64,000 nucleotides of DNA from Actinoplanes sp. NBRC 103695 (GCF_030269485.1 NZ_BSTL01000007.1:137204-201203); one strand, 5' to 3'; shown: positions 7,784-17,843, counted from the stretch's first letter. Numbers and translations: made by a program. The notes: generated by a model not told the origin, from the sequence alone.

Positions 7784-8652
7784 GCCCCCGTCCTACCTCC
7801 CCGCCGCCGCCCCTGACCGGAATGAAGGCCAACCTCAAAGGAATCGCCTGGTACACCGTCCTGATCGGGATCAGCGTCGTCTTCGTGGCGCCGCTCGTGT
7901 GGATGCTGCTGACCTCGTTGAAGACCACCAGCGAGGCCACGGCCATCCCGCCGGCGTGGCTGCCCGCGGAGCCGACCACCCGGGCGTACCAGACGCTCTT
8001 CGCCGGTGGCAGTCAGACACCGGTGCTGCGCTGGTTCCTGAACAGCATGGTCGCCGCCACGGGACAGGCGATTGTCGTGCTGGTGGTGGCGTCGATGGCC
8101 GCGTACCCGCTGGCCCGGATGAAGTTCCGCGGTAAGAACGTGATCTTCGGGCTGATCGTCGGGACACTGTTCGTGCCCGGCTTCGTGATGCTGATCCCGA
8201 ACTTCCTGATGGTCGACCGGCTGGGCTGGCTGGACAGCGTCTGGGCGCTGATCATCCCGGGTGCGGCCAGCGCGTTCGGCGTGTTCTTCCTGCGCCAGTT
8301 CTTCTCCGCGCTGCCCCGGGAACTGGAGGAGGCGGCGCTGATCGAGGGCGCCAACGCGTGGCAGATCTTCACCAAGGTGATCCTGCCGCTGTCCAAGCCG
8401 GGGCTGGCCACGTTGACCGTGATCGCGTTCCTGACCAACTGGAACGACTTCATCTGGCCGGTCTACGTGCTGTTCAGTCCGGAGAAGCTGACCCTGCCGC
8501 CGGGCCTGGCCACGCTCCAGGGCGCCTACACGACCGACTACCCGGTGATCATGGCGGGCGCCGCGCTGGCCAGCATCCCGGTGCTGATCCTCTTCGTGGT
8601 GTGCCAGAGGTACATCATCGAGGGCGTCTCCCGCAGCGGCCTTAAGGGGTAA
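7780..8652 (+). CDS. sugar ABC transporter permease (MalG/UgpE type)
   Basis: This is the second permease of the importer, 290 residues with six predicted membrane segments. The EAA motif reads EEAALIEGANAWQIFTKVIL followed by PLSKPGLA, and the C-terminus ends YIIEGVSRSGLKG, a typical MalG-type ending. It overlaps the preceding permease by four bases and ends 2 bases before the first GH43 gene. It pairs with the MalF-type protein to form the channel for the 5589-6920 binding protein. Confidence 0.92.
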   Translation: MSPRPTSPPPPLTGMKANLKGIAWYTVLIGISVVFVAPLVWMLLTSLKTTSEATAIPPAWLPAEPTTRAYQTLFAGGSQTPVLRWFLNSMVAATGQAIVVLVVASMAAYPLARMKFRGKNVIFGLIVGTLFVPGFVMLIPNFLMVDRLGWLDSVWALIIPGAASAFGVFFLRQFFSALPRELEEAALIEGANAWQIFTKVILPLSKPGLATLTVIAFLTNWNDFIWPVYVLFSPEKLTLPPGLATLQGAYTTDYPVIMAGAALASIPVLILFVVCQRYIIEGVSRSGLKG

Positions 8653-8654
8653 CG

Positions 8655-10340
8655 ATGAAGAAGCTGCTCGGTCTCCTGGCCGTCGTCCTGGTCCTGATCC
8701 CGACGGCGGCCCACGCCAACCCGATCTCGCGGGGCTTCGCCGACACCTTCGCGGACCCGGTGATCGTGCCCGGTGGCGACGGCTACTACTACGGCTACGG
8801 CACCACCGACCCGCTGCGGGAAGGGGAGAAGGCCGCGCACCGGATCCCGATCGGGCGGTCGTCGAACCTGGTCGACTGGACGTACGTCGGTGACGCGTTC
8901 GCCGCCGGGCAGAAGCCGGCCTTCGCCGCGGACAACGCCGCCTTCTGGGCGCCGGACGTCCGGAAGATCGGCAGCCGCTGGGTGATGTACGTGACCGTCA
9001 CCGAGACCACCGTCGCGCCCGGCGCCTCGGCCATCGGCGCGGCCACCGCACCCACGCCGACCGGCCCTTGGACCTTCGTGGACACGCCCGTGGTGGCGCC
9101 CCGTCCCAGCGGCGACGGCGGCTGGCTGTGGACCTTCGACCCGGCGCAGCTCACCACCCCCGACGGCCGGAAGTTCCTGTACTACGGCAGCTACTTCGGC
9201 GGGATCTGGGTCAGCGAACTCACCGCGGACGGGCTGCACCTGACCGGCACGGCCAGCAGGGTCGCGATCGACAACAAGTTCGAGGGCGCGTACGTGGTGC
9301 GGCACGCGGGCTGGTACTACCTGTTCGCGTCGTCGGCGAACTGCTGCGCCGGGCCGACCACCGGGTACTCGGTGTCCGCCGGACGTTCCCGGGATCCGCG
9401 CGGCCCGTTCGTCGACAAGCTCGGCCAGTCGCTGAACGTCTCCCGGGCCGGTGGCACGCCGGTGATCGCGCCGAACGGCAACCGCTGGGTCGGCACCGGC
9501 CACAACGGGCTGATCACCGACCGGCTCGGCCAGGACTGGCTCGTCTACCACGCGATCGACCGCGACGACCCGTACCTGGACGAGCCGTTCGGGATCAACG
9601 AGCGGCCGATGCTGCTCGACCGGCTCGACTGGATCAAAGGCTGGCCTTCGGTACGCGGGGGCGCCTGGGCCTCGGACGTCCTGCGCGACAAGCCCGGGCG
9701 TCCGCTGCCGCCGGTGCGCCCGGTTGCCGACCCGGCGCCCGGCCGGGTGATCGCCGAGGACGGATTCGATCGCCCGCTGCGGAACTGGACGGCGATCAGG
9801 GATCCGAAGGTCACCGTGAGCAACGGTCGGCTGACCTGGCCGGTCGAGGGCAAGGATCTGACCGGGACCAGCAACGACGCCGGTGTGCTGCTGCGCGACG
9901 CGCCGAAGGGCAACTGGATCGCCGAGACGAAGCTGACCCTGCCACTGGGCGAGGACACCGTCCGTAACTACCAGCAGGCCGGCCTGATCGCCTATGTGGA
10001 CGACGACCATTTCGCGCGGCTGTCCGCGGTGGCGATCTGGAACACCCGGCAGGTCGAGTTCGGGTACGAGATCCCGTACGCCGGCGCGCTGTCCTACGGC
10101 GGCACGATCGCGGGCACGCCCGGGCTCGAGACGACCTGGCTGCGGCTCGCGCACCGGACCGACGCGAGTGGCGAGCACGAGTACCGCGCCGGGGTGAGCC
10201 GGGACGGGCGGCGCTGGACCTGGGGCGGCGTGTGGACCCTGCCGGCGAACACGACGCCGCGGATCGGCCTGGTGGCGCACGGCGGCGCAGTGCCGGCGGT
10301 CACGGCCTCGTTCGACTACCTGAGGTTCAGCCGATGGTGA
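8655..10340 (+). CDS. secreted family 43 glycoside hydrolase (arabinan endo-1,5-alpha-L-arabinosidase-like)
   Basis: This 561-residue protein has a Sec signal peptide (about 1-21, cut after AAHA) and a GH43 five-bladed propeller (about 28-340). The general base is D34 in FADPVIV, a second Asp lies in WTFDPAQL, and the probable acid is the Glu of FEGAYVV. A C-terminal beta-sandwich (about 365-561) begins EDGFDRPLRNWTAIRD and resembles the GH43 C2 or concanavalin-like domain. It probably cleaves arabinan outside the cell so that the importer upstream can take up the products. Its stop overlaps the next start. The exact substrate specificity is not proven by sequence. Confidence 0.85.
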   Translation: MKKLLGLLAVVLVLIPTAAHANPISRGFADTFADPVIVPGGDGYYYGYGTTDPLREGEKAAHRIPIGRSSNLVDWTYVGDAFAAGQKPAFAADNAAFWAPDVRKIGSRWVMYVTVTETTVAPGASAIGAATAPTPTGPWTFVDTPVVAPRPSGDGGWLWTFDPAQLTTPDGRKFLYYGSYFGGIWVSELTADGLHLTGTASRVAIDNKFEGAYVVRHAGWYYLFASSANCCAGPTTGYSVSAGRSRDPRGPFVDKLGQSLNVSRAGGTPVIAPNGNRWVGTGHNGLITDRLGQDWLVYHAIDRDDPYLDEPFGINERPMLLDRLDWIKGWPSVRGGAWASDVLRDKPGRPLPPVRPVADPAPGRVIAEDGFDRPLRNWTAIRDPKVTVSNGRLTWPVEGKDLTGTSNDAGVLLRDAPKGNWIAETKLTLPLGEDTVRNYQQAGLIAYVDDDHFARLSAVAIWNTRQVEFGYEIPYAGALSYGGTIAGTPGLETTWLRLAHRTDASGEHEYRAGVSRDGRRWTWGGVWTLPANTTPRIGLVAHGGAVPAVTASFDYLRFSRW

Positions 10341-11314
10341 GGCTGCTGGCGCTCTTGTTGATCCTTCCCCTTACCGGCTGCGCCAAGGAGGTCGAAGTGC
10401 CGGTGCCGACTTTCACCAACCCCGTGTTCGCCGACAACTTCCCCGATCCGGGGGTGATCCGGCATGAGAACACCTGGTACGCGTACGGGACGAACAATGC
10501 CGCCGCGGCCGTACCCATCTTGACCTCGAAGGATCTCGTGACCTGGACCGGCGCCGGGGATGCGATGCCCGAGGTCGGAGCGTGGGCCACCAAGGGCAAC
10601 ACCTGGGCGCCCGAGGTCATCGCGGGTGACGGTGGCTGGCTGCTCTACTACACGGCCCGGTCGACCGCCACGGATCGGCAGTGCATCGGGGTGGCGTTCA
10701 GTGCGAAGCCGGAGGGGCCGTTCGTCGACGAGTCGGACAAGCCGCTGATCTGCCAGGCCGACGAGGGCGGGTCGATCGACGCCAGCCCGTTCACGGCGGC
10801 GGACGGCAAGCGCTACCTCTACTGGAAGAACGACGGCAACGCGATCGGGCAGCCGACGTACCTCTACGGCTCCGAGCTCAGCGCCGACGGGCGGACGCTG
10901 ACCGGTGAGCCGAAACAGTTGCTGGTCAACGATGCCGCGTGGGAGGACCACGTGATCGAGGCGCCGCAGATGGTCGAGCGGGAACGAACGTTCTTTCTCT
11001 TCTTTTCAGCGAACGCCTTCGATCGCGACGTGTACGCCATGGGCTACGCCACCTGCGACACCCCGCTCGGCCCGTGTCGCAAGGCCGCCGAGAACCCGAT
11101 CCTCAAGACGTCGCCGGCGGCCGCCGGGCCGGGACACAGTTTCCTGGTGACCACGCCGGCGGGGGAGAGCTGGCTGCTCTACCACGCGTGGCCGCCGGAC
11201 GCGATCGGCAGCGTGTCGCCCGGCCGCCAGCTCTGGCTGGACCGGGTCGACTGGGTCGACGGCAAGCCCGTGGTGAAGGGCCCGACCGCCGACCCGCAAC
11301 CGCTGCCGCGCTAG
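10334..11314 (+). CDS. family 43 glycoside hydrolase lipoprotein
   Basis: This 326-residue GH43 enzyme is anchored to the outer face of the membrane. The signal peptide ends in a lipobox, LTGC, with lipid-modified C16. The propeller shows NFPDPGVIRHENTWYAYGT (base Asp), IDASPF and IEAPQMVERERTFFLFFSA (acid Glu). I chose ATG 10334, which overlaps the end of the first GH43 gene and directly precedes the signal peptide. It is probably an arabinosidase working on products of the secreted enzyme. It is the last gene of the arabinan operon and is followed by a large inverted repeat. Confidence 0.87.
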   Translation: MVRLLALLLILPLTGCAKEVEVPVPTFTNPVFADNFPDPGVIRHENTWYAYGTNNAAAAVPILTSKDLVTWTGAGDAMPEVGAWATKGNTWAPEVIAGDGGWLLYYTARSTATDRQCIGVAFSAKPEGPFVDESDKPLICQADEGGSIDASPFTAADGKRYLYWKNDGNAIGQPTYLYGSELSADGRTLTGEPKQLLVNDAAWEDHVIEAPQMVERERTFFLFFSANAFDRDVYAMGYATCDTPLGPCRKAAENPILKTSPAAAGPGHSFLVTTPAGESWLLYHAWPPDAIGSVSPGRQLWLDRVDWVDGKPVVKGPTADPQPLPR

Positions 11315-11392
11315 GTCGTTTCTGGTGGATCAGCCAGGGCTGCGGCGTGGCCCAGAGCGCGCCTCGCACTTGGCTGATCCACGAGACACTAG
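11311..11392. repeat. inverted-repeat element, family 2, copy 1 (between convergent genes)
   Basis: Arms GTGGATCAGCCA (11325-11336) and TGGCTGATCCAC (11371-11382) are a perfect 12-bp inverted repeat with a 34-bp spacer. CTAG bounds the element at both ends (11311-11314 and 11389-11392) and supplies the TAG stops of both convergent genes. The 15 bases CGCCTCGCACTTGGC and a following GAGACA recur in the second copy at 25642-25714, whose stem sequence differs. It may also work as a bidirectional terminator. Confidence 0.75.
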
Positions 11393-12567
11393 CCGACGAG
11401 GTGGCGGCTGAGGTCCGGCGCGGACCTCGCCGTCACCGCCTCGGTGTCGCTGAAGGCCGCGATCCAGAACTGCGCCCTCGCGACGTCGATCGGGTGCGGC
11501 ACGCCGGGCGCCGTCTGGTAGAACGACATGCTCTGCGCGTACGTCATCTGCCGCTTGCCGTCCTCGGTGTGCCACGACACGGTCTGGTGACCGATCACGC
11601 TGCCGTCGTGGCCCCACACCTTTCCGCCGGGTAGCTGGATCCAGTAGAGCCCCAGGCCGTACCCGCCGGCCTCGGGGTTTTCCGGGTCCGTCGGCACGGT
11701 GGTCTTCATCTCGGCGAGCAGGGCCGGGCTCAGCAGCCGGCCGGTCAGCAGGGCGCGGTAGAAGACGTTCAGGTCGTCCGCGGTGGACACCATCTCGCCC
11801 GCGCCGTACAACCACGACATGTTGTAGCGGGTGAAGTCACGCAGTTCCCCGTCCGGCGACCACGGCACGTACGCGTGCATGTGCGGCCCGCGGATCGTCG
11901 GGTCGGACCCCTCGAAATAGGTGTCCGTCAGGTGCAGCGGCCGGAGGATCCGCCGGCTCACCTCGGTGCGGTAGCTGTGCCCGGTGACCTTCTCGATGAT
12001 CAGACCGGCCAGGACGTAGTTCGTGTTCGAGTACGACCAGCCGGTGGTCGGGGCGGCGGCCAGCCCGATACGGGCCAGTTGCTCCGGCGTGTAGGTCGTC
12101 CGGCCGACCTCGACGATGTCCTCTGCGGACCGCAGCAGCTCGGTGTCGAAGTCGCCGATCCCGCTCGTGTGGTTGAGCAGCATCCGGACGGTGACCCGGC
12201 CGCCGACCTCCTTCGGCACCAGCCGGGCGGGCAGGTAACGGCCGATCGGCGCGTCCAGTGCGACCCTCCGCTCGCCGGCGAGCTGCAGCATCGTGGTCGC
12301 CACGAACGTCTTGGTGATGCTGCCGACCCGGTGCCGCAGGCCGTCCCGGACCGGCCGGCCGGACCGTACGTCGATCACCCCGGCGGTCGGCGACCACACC
12401 CGGCGGCCGTCCCGGACCTCGGCGAACACGCCCGGCATCCCGGCCTCGGCCACCGCGTCCAGTTTCGTCTGCAGATCCACACCGGACGGTGCGGCGGCGG
12501 CCGCGGTCGCGGGTGCCACCAGCAGCAGCACGGCCGCCACGGCGACGGTCAGTGTGCGTCTCAACAT
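11389..12567 (-). CDS. secreted serine beta-lactamase-like hydrolase (DD-peptidase/esterase family)
   Basis: This 392-residue exported protein has an N-terminal signal peptide (about 1-26, ATAAAAAP) and the class C beta-lactamase/DD-peptidase fold. The motifs are SxxK (S83-I-T-K86), YxN (YSN in GWSYSNTNY) and a late HDG (KVWGHDGSVIG). Members are DD-carboxypeptidases, esterases or beta-lactamases; the sequence does not decide which. I chose ATG 12567, preceded by CGAGGGGGAACG, because the signal peptide starts there. It lies downstream of galK on the same strand, separated by 110 bp. Confidence 0.85.
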   Translation of the reverse strand: MLRRTLTVAVAAVLLLVAPATAAAAAPSGVDLQTKLDAVAEAGMPGVFAEVRDGRRVWSPTAGVIDVRSGRPVRDGLRHRVGSITKTFVATTMLQLAGERRVALDAPIGRYLPARLVPKEVGGRVTVRMLLNHTSGIGDFDTELLRSAEDIVEVGRTTYTPEQLARIGLAAAPTTGWSYSNTNYVLAGLIIEKVTGHSYRTEVSRRILRPLHLTDTYFEGSDPTIRGPHMHAYVPWSPDGELRDFTRYNMSWLYGAGEMVSTADDLNVFYRALLTGRLLSPALLAEMKTTVPTDPENPEAGGYGLGLYWIQLPGGKVWGHDGSVIGHQTVSWHTEDGKRQMTYAQSMSFYQTAPGVPHPIDVARAQFWIAAFSDTEAVTARSAPDLSRHLVG

Positions 12568-12677
12568 CGTTCCCCCTCGTGCTGAACCAACACGACCGAT
12601 GCTGTCATCGAGAACAGGCGATGTCGTCCGGCGCGGGGACGATCGGGTGGGTCCTCCGCGCGACGGACCCGGACCGC

Positions 12678-13811
12678 TCAGAGGCGGGTCGCTCCCTGGC
12701 TCGGGACCGCGACGAAGGGGGTGGGCGCGGTGAAACCGTTCTTCTCGTACGCCTCGGCGATCGCCGCCGCGGTGGCGTCCGCTCGCTCGGCGTCGATCAG
12801 CGCCAGGACGCAGCCGCCGAAGCCACCACCGGTCATCCGGGCGCCGTACGCGCCGGCCATCAGCGCCGTCTCCACCGCCACGTCGACCTCGGCCACGGTG
12901 ATCTCGAAGTCCTCGCGCATCGAGGCGTGCGACGCGGTCATCAGCGGCCCGATCTCCCGGATCCGGCCCGAGCGCAGCAGCGACACGGTGTCCAGCACCC
13001 GCTGGTTCTCGGTCACCACGTGCCGCACCCGGCGCCGCATCACGTCGTCGTCGAGCCGTTTGAGGGCGTCTTCCAGGTCGTCCGTGGCGACGTCGCGCAA
13101 CGCGGCCACGCCCAGCGTCCGGGCCGCCTCCTCGCAGGCCTTGCGGCGGGCGCCGTACTCGCCGTCGACGTGCCGGTGCGGCGCGTTGCTGTTCACCACC
13201 AGCACGGCCAGGCCCTCGGTGGCCACGTCGAACGGGATCTGCTCGACCTCCTGCGACCGGCAGTCCAGGAACAGCGCGCGGCCCGCCTCGCAGCGGATCG
13301 ACGCGGACTGGTCCATGATCCCGGTCGGCGCGCCGACGTAGACGTTCTCGCCGCGCTGGGCCAGCGCCGGGCGCTCCGCCACCGGGATGTCCAGGCCACC
13401 GAGGTCGATCAGCGCGGTGAGCACCGCCGACTCCAGCGCGGCGCTGGACGACACCCCGGCGCCGAGCGGGACGTCCGAGGTGATCGCCAGGTCGGCCGGT
13501 GGCACGTCGTGCCCCGCCTCGGCCAGCGCCCACACGATCCCGGCCACGTACGCCGCCCAGCCGGTCACCGTGCCCGGCTCGCCCGGGGAGTCGAACGAGA
13601 CGGACCCGTCCTGCAGGTCGGAGCAGACCCGCCACCCGGAGGACGCCCGGGACGCCGCCGCGACCACCCGCTCGGGCAGCGCGAACGGAAGCACGAAGCC
13701 GTCGTTGTAGTCGGTGTGCTCGCCGATCAGGTTCACCCGGCCGGGCGCCGCCCACAGGCCCTCCGGCTCGGCCCCGTACTGATCGCGGAAGGTCGATGCG
13801 ACGTCACTCAT
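12678..13811 (-). CDS. galK: galactokinase
   Basis: GalK phosphorylates alpha-D-galactose to galactose 1-phosphate with ATP. The 377-residue GHMP kinase shows the galactokinase signature GRVNLIGEHTDYNDGF (about residues 24-39), the ATP-binding loop GAGVSSSAALE and the C-terminal GGFGGCVLAL. It is the second gene of a galE-galK operon. The 12-base gap to galE is filled by a perfect 16-bp palindrome. No galT is present here, so the Leloir pathway must be completed elsewhere. Confidence 0.96.
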   Translation of the reverse strand: MSDVASTFRDQYGAEPEGLWAAPGRVNLIGEHTDYNDGFVLPFALPERVVAAASRASSGWRVCSDLQDGSVSFDSPGEPGTVTGWAAYVAGIVWALAEAGHDVPPADLAITSDVPLGAGVSSSAALESAVLTALIDLGGLDIPVAERPALAQRGENVYVGAPTGIMDQSASIRCEAGRALFLDCRSQEVEQIPFDVATEGLAVLVVNSNAPHRHVDGEYGARRKACEEAARTLGVAALRDVATDDLEDALKRLDDDVMRRRVRHVVTENQRVLDTVSLLRSGRIREIGPLMTASHASMREDFEITVAEVDVAVETALMAGAYGARMTGGGFGGCVLALIDAERADATAAAIAEAYEKNGFTAPTPFVAVPSQGATRL

Positions 13812-13826
13812 GATCTGATCAGATCA
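13811..13826. repeat. 16-bp perfect palindrome at the galE/galK junction
   Basis: TGATCTGATCAGATCA is its own reverse complement. On the minus strand it starts with the galE TGA stop and ends inside the galK ATG, filling the whole junction. No Shine-Dalgarno sequence is visible for galK, so the palindrome could affect coupling or bind a regulator. Confidence 0.6.
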
Positions 13827-14801
13827 CGCCACATGGGTCCGATAGAACGTCCAGGCGTCACCGATCATGTCGTGCAGGGTCGCCTTCTGCGGCGTCCAGC
13901 CGAGCTCGGCCCGGGCCAGCGCGGACGACGCGACCAGGCTGGCCGGGTCGCCCTCGCGGCGCGGCGCGATCTCGACCGGCAGCTCGTGGCCGGTCACCTC
14001 GCGGGCCACTTCGACGACCTGCCGGTTGGTGAAGCCGCTGCCGGTGCCCAGGTTGTAGATCCGGTGCTCCTTGGCGACCGCCGCGTCCAGCGCCAGCAGG
14101 TGAGCCCGCGCGAGGTCCTCGACGTGGATGTAGTCCCGGACGCAGGTGCCGTCCGCGGTCGGGTAGTCGTCGCCGAAGAGCTGCAGCTTCTCCCGCTTGC
14201 CCGCCGCCACCTGCAGCGCGATCGGGATCAGGTGGGTCTCCGGGTCGTGCCGCTCGCCGACGTCCTGGCCTTCGGGCCGGATCAGCGCGCCGGCCACGTT
14301 GAAGTAGCGCAGCGACACGGCGGCCAGCCCGTGGGCGAAGGCCTCCGAGGTCAGGGCGTGGTCGAAGGTCAGCTTGGTGGCGCCGTAGGTGTTGGTCGGC
14401 GCCTTGACGGCGCCCTCGGTGATCGGCAGCTCACTGGGATTGCCATAGACGGCCGCGGTGGAGGAGAAGACCAATTTGGGTACGCCCGCGGCGCGCACCG
14501 CCTCGAGCAGGCGCAGGGACCGGATCACGTTGTGGTCCCAGTAGATCTCCGGCCTGGTCATCGACTCACCGGCCGCGATCAGGCCGGCGAAGTGCAGCAC
14601 CGCGTCGAAGCCCGAGCCGGCCGTGAGGACGGTGCCGGCATCGGCGAGGTCGGCCTCCACGAAGGTCGCGTCGGGCGCTACCGCCTCGCGGAAACCGGTG
14701 CTGAGATTGTCCAGGACCGTCACGTCATGTCCGGCGTCCAGCAGCAGCCGGCTGGTCACGCTGCCGACGTACCCGGCGCCTCCGGTGACGAGCAGTTTCA
14801 C
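13824..14801 (-). CDS. galE: UDP-glucose 4-epimerase
   Basis: GalE interconverts UDP-galactose and UDP-glucose using tightly bound NAD. This 325-residue extended short-chain dehydrogenase has the Rossmann motif GGAGYVGS (7-14), VLDNLSTG for NAD ribose binding, the catalytic S/T plus YxxxK (YGATKLTFD) and the substrate-loop RYFNVAGA. The start is GTG 14801 (GTG AAA CTG), with a weak AAGGGC upstream. It is the first gene of the galE-galK operon. Two direct repeats about 45-75 bases upstream may be operators. Confidence 0.95.
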   Translation of the reverse strand: MKLLVTGGAGYVGSVTSRLLLDAGHDVTVLDNLSTGFREAVAPDATFVEADLADAGTVLTAGSGFDAVLHFAGLIAAGESMTRPEIYWDHNVIRSLRLLEAVRAAGVPKLVFSSTAAVYGNPSELPITEGAVKAPTNTYGATKLTFDHALTSEAFAHGLAAVSLRYFNVAGALIRPEGQDVGERHDPETHLIPIALQVAAGKREKLQLFGDDYPTADGTCVRDYIHVEDLARAHLLALDAAVAKEHRIYNLGTGSGFTNRQVVEVAREVTGHELPVEIAPRREGDPASLVASSALARAELGWTPQKATLHDMIGDAWTFYRTHVA

Positions 14802-14844
14802 GTCATTGCGCCCTTCGCTCGGGGATGTGCTTTTTAGATTCCAT

Positions 14845-15964
<1,120 letters not shown>

Positions 15965-15968
15965 CCGC

Positions 15969-16493
15969 GTGGCGACGACCACCCGGATCGGCGTCGCGAT
16001 CGACATACCCGAACCGTGGGGATCGCAGCTCACCCGCCGCCGGAGCGAGGCCGGCGACCCGCAGGCCGCGTTCACGCCGGCACACGTGACGCTGCTCGGC
16101 CCGACCGAGGTGCCGACCGACCTGCTGGCCGAGGTCGAGCAGCACCTGGTGACGGTGGCGTACGGGCAGCCGCCGTTCACCATCCACCTGCGCGGCACCG
16201 GCACGTTCCGGCCGATCACCGAGGTGGTCTTCGTGACGCTCGCGCAGGGCATCAGCGAGTGCGAGCTGCTGGCCGAGGCGATCAGGGCGGCCGACGGGCT
16301 GCAGCGGGACTCGCGGTTTCCGTACCATCCACACGTGACCGTGGCCCAGGACGTGCCGGCCGCGGCGCTGGACGCGGTCTTCGACGACCTTTCGGACTTC
16401 TCCGCCCGCTTCGACGTCCGGTCGTTCACGCTGTTCTCGCACGGTGGCGAGGGGCCTTGGCGGCCCCGGCGTGACTTCCCGCTCGGCGGCTGA
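15969..16493 (+). CDS. 2'-5' RNA ligase / cyclic phosphodiesterase family protein
   Basis: This 174-residue protein belongs to the 2H phosphoesterase superfamily, recognised by two HxTx motifs, HVTL (about residue 38) and HVTV (about 121), spaced as in LigT-like proteins. Members hydrolyse 2',3'-cyclic phosphates or open cyclic nucleotides; the true substrate here is unknown. The start is GTG 15969, 4 bases after trpS, so it is probably co-transcribed with trpS. Confidence 0.85.
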   Translation: MATTTRIGVAIDIPEPWGSQLTRRRSEAGDPQAAFTPAHVTLLGPTEVPTDLLAEVEQHLVTVAYGQPPFTIHLRGTGTFRPITEVVFVTLAQGISECELLAEAIRAADGLQRDSRFPYHPHVTVAQDVPAAALDAVFDDLSDFSARFDVRSFTLFSHGGEGPWRPRRDFPLGG

Positions 16494-16514
16494 CTTCGTG
16501 GGTACGGTCATGCC

Positions 16515-17432
16515 GTGAACGTGATCGACCGGGTCTATGACGGCGCCGTCGCGGTGCTGATGAAATGGCGGCACCGGTCTCCCTACTTCGATCACTTCAG
16601 CCGGGCGATCCTGCGCTACGACGAGGTGAGCGGCGGCCGGCTGGCGGCGGCGATCGCGTACTACGGCTTCTTCGCGGTGTTCGCCCTGCTGCTGATCGGC
16701 TACTCGATCTTCGGCATCCTGCTCTCCAACAACGACGACCTGTTCGACATCGTGCGGGACTTCCTCGCGCAGAACCTGCCGTTCCTCAACCTCCAACAGG
16801 TGCTCGAGAGCGGGCGCACGGTCGGCGTCATCGGCCTGGTCGGTCTGGTCTGGACCGGCCTCGGCTGGGTCGACGCGATCCGCTCCTCGCAGCGCCTGAT
16901 CTGGCGGGTCAACGAGCACCCCGGCTTCTACGGCATCCGCCAGCTCGTCGATCTCGGCGTGCTGCTCGGCATCCTGGTTCTGGTCGGGCTCTCGGTCGGC
17001 GCCGTCAACCTGCTGGAACGGCTGCTCACCTGGCTCTCCGACGGGCACGCGAGCTGGCTGCTCACCACGGTCAGCTGGGTCGCCACCATCTCGATCAACA
17101 TGCTGCTGGCGTCGGCCCTGCTGGCCGCCGTGCCCCGGCTCCGGATGACCGTGCGCCGGATGGTGCCGCCGGTGCTCCAGGTCGGCATCGGCATCACGTT
17201 GCTCAACACGGTGGGTAAGTATCTGGTCGGCCTGGTCGAGCGGAACCCGGCCTACGGCCTGGTCGCGAGCGCGGTCGGCGTGCTGTTCTACCTCTACCTC
17301 TTCAACCAGGTCCTGCTCTTCGGCGCGGCGTGGGCGGCGACCAGTCCGCACGGTCGCGTCGTGGACCTCGCAGCTGACGATAAAACTGCCCCCGTGGGGC
17401 AAAATACCTGGATTCGGCACCACAGCCCGTAA
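16515..17432 (+). CDS. YihY/BrkB-family integral membrane protein
   Basis: This 305-residue membrane protein has about six predicted transmembrane segments. The N-terminal SGGRLAAAIAYYGFFAVFAL motif is characteristic of the YihY/BrkB family, whose molecular function is not settled (inner-membrane proteins, sometimes annotated ribonuclease BN by mistake). The last segments read VASAVGVLFYLYLFNQVLL. The start is GTG 16515. It follows the LigT-like gene by 21 bases and precedes a small gene by 4, so the four genes may form one unit. Confidence 0.88.
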   Translation: MNVIDRVYDGAVAVLMKWRHRSPYFDHFSRAILRYDEVSGGRLAAAIAYYGFFAVFALLLIGYSIFGILLSNNDDLFDIVRDFLAQNLPFLNLQQVLESGRTVGVIGLVGLVWTGLGWVDAIRSSQRLIWRVNEHPGFYGIRQLVDLGVLLGILVLVGLSVGAVNLLERLLTWLSDGHASWLLTTVSWVATISINMLLASALLAAVPRLRMTVRRMVPPVLQVGIGITLLNTVGKYLVGLVERNPAYGLVASAVGVLFYLYLFNQVLLFGAAWAATSPHGRVVDLAADDKTAPVGQNTWIRHHSP

Positions 17433-17436
17433 TGAT

Positions 17437-17838
17437 GTGCCGGTGGGCACTCTCGTGACGTTGAGTCTGCCGCCGGGCTCCCCGGTGGCCGAACTTCCGT
17501 GGGTCATCACCGTCGGCGCGATCGGCGACGACGAGGACTGGGAGCCGGTGGTCTGCGGGCCGTACGAACGCGACCACGCGCTGGCGCTGGCCCAGGCGGT
17601 GGTGGCCGACGAGGACCTGATGGCCGTGGTCGAACCGCTGCTGCCGCTGATGGACGCGGAGGCGATCCGCGACGAGATCTCGACCGCCCGGGCGGCGTCG
17701 ATCGAGTCCGTCCATCTACCGCCCGACGATGGCGAGGTCCAGGGCGAGCCGGTCGAGCCCGGTCCGGCGCCGAGCGCTTCCGAGGTTCGAGCGGGTTTCG
17801 CCCGTCTGGCCGCCAAGCTTCCCGGCATGGGTCTCTGA
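17437..17838 (+). CDS. conserved hypothetical protein
   Basis: I do not recognise a named domain in this 133-residue protein. It is soluble and acidic, beginning with a beta-rich segment (LVTLSLPPGSPVAELPWVIT), then an Ala-rich helical stretch (HALALAQAVVADEDLMAVVE) and a Pro/Glu-rich C-terminal part. GTG 17437 and GTG 17443 are both possible starts. It is 4 bases after the BrkB-type gene on the same strand. A copy of dispersed repeat family 1 follows its stop. Confidence 0.65.
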   Translation: MPVGTLVTLSLPPGSPVAELPWVITVGAIGDDEDWEPVVCGPYERDHALALAQAVVADEDLMAVVEPLLPLMDAEAIRDEISTARAASIESVHLPPDDGEVQGEPVEPGPAPSASEVRAGFARLAAKLPGMGL

Positions 17839-17843
17839 CGCCG

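Noticed and set aside
12649-12670. GGGTCC/GGACCC hairpin between galK and the hydrolase gene as a terminator
   Set aside because: Six-base stem with a 10-base loop and no U-tract; not enough to call.
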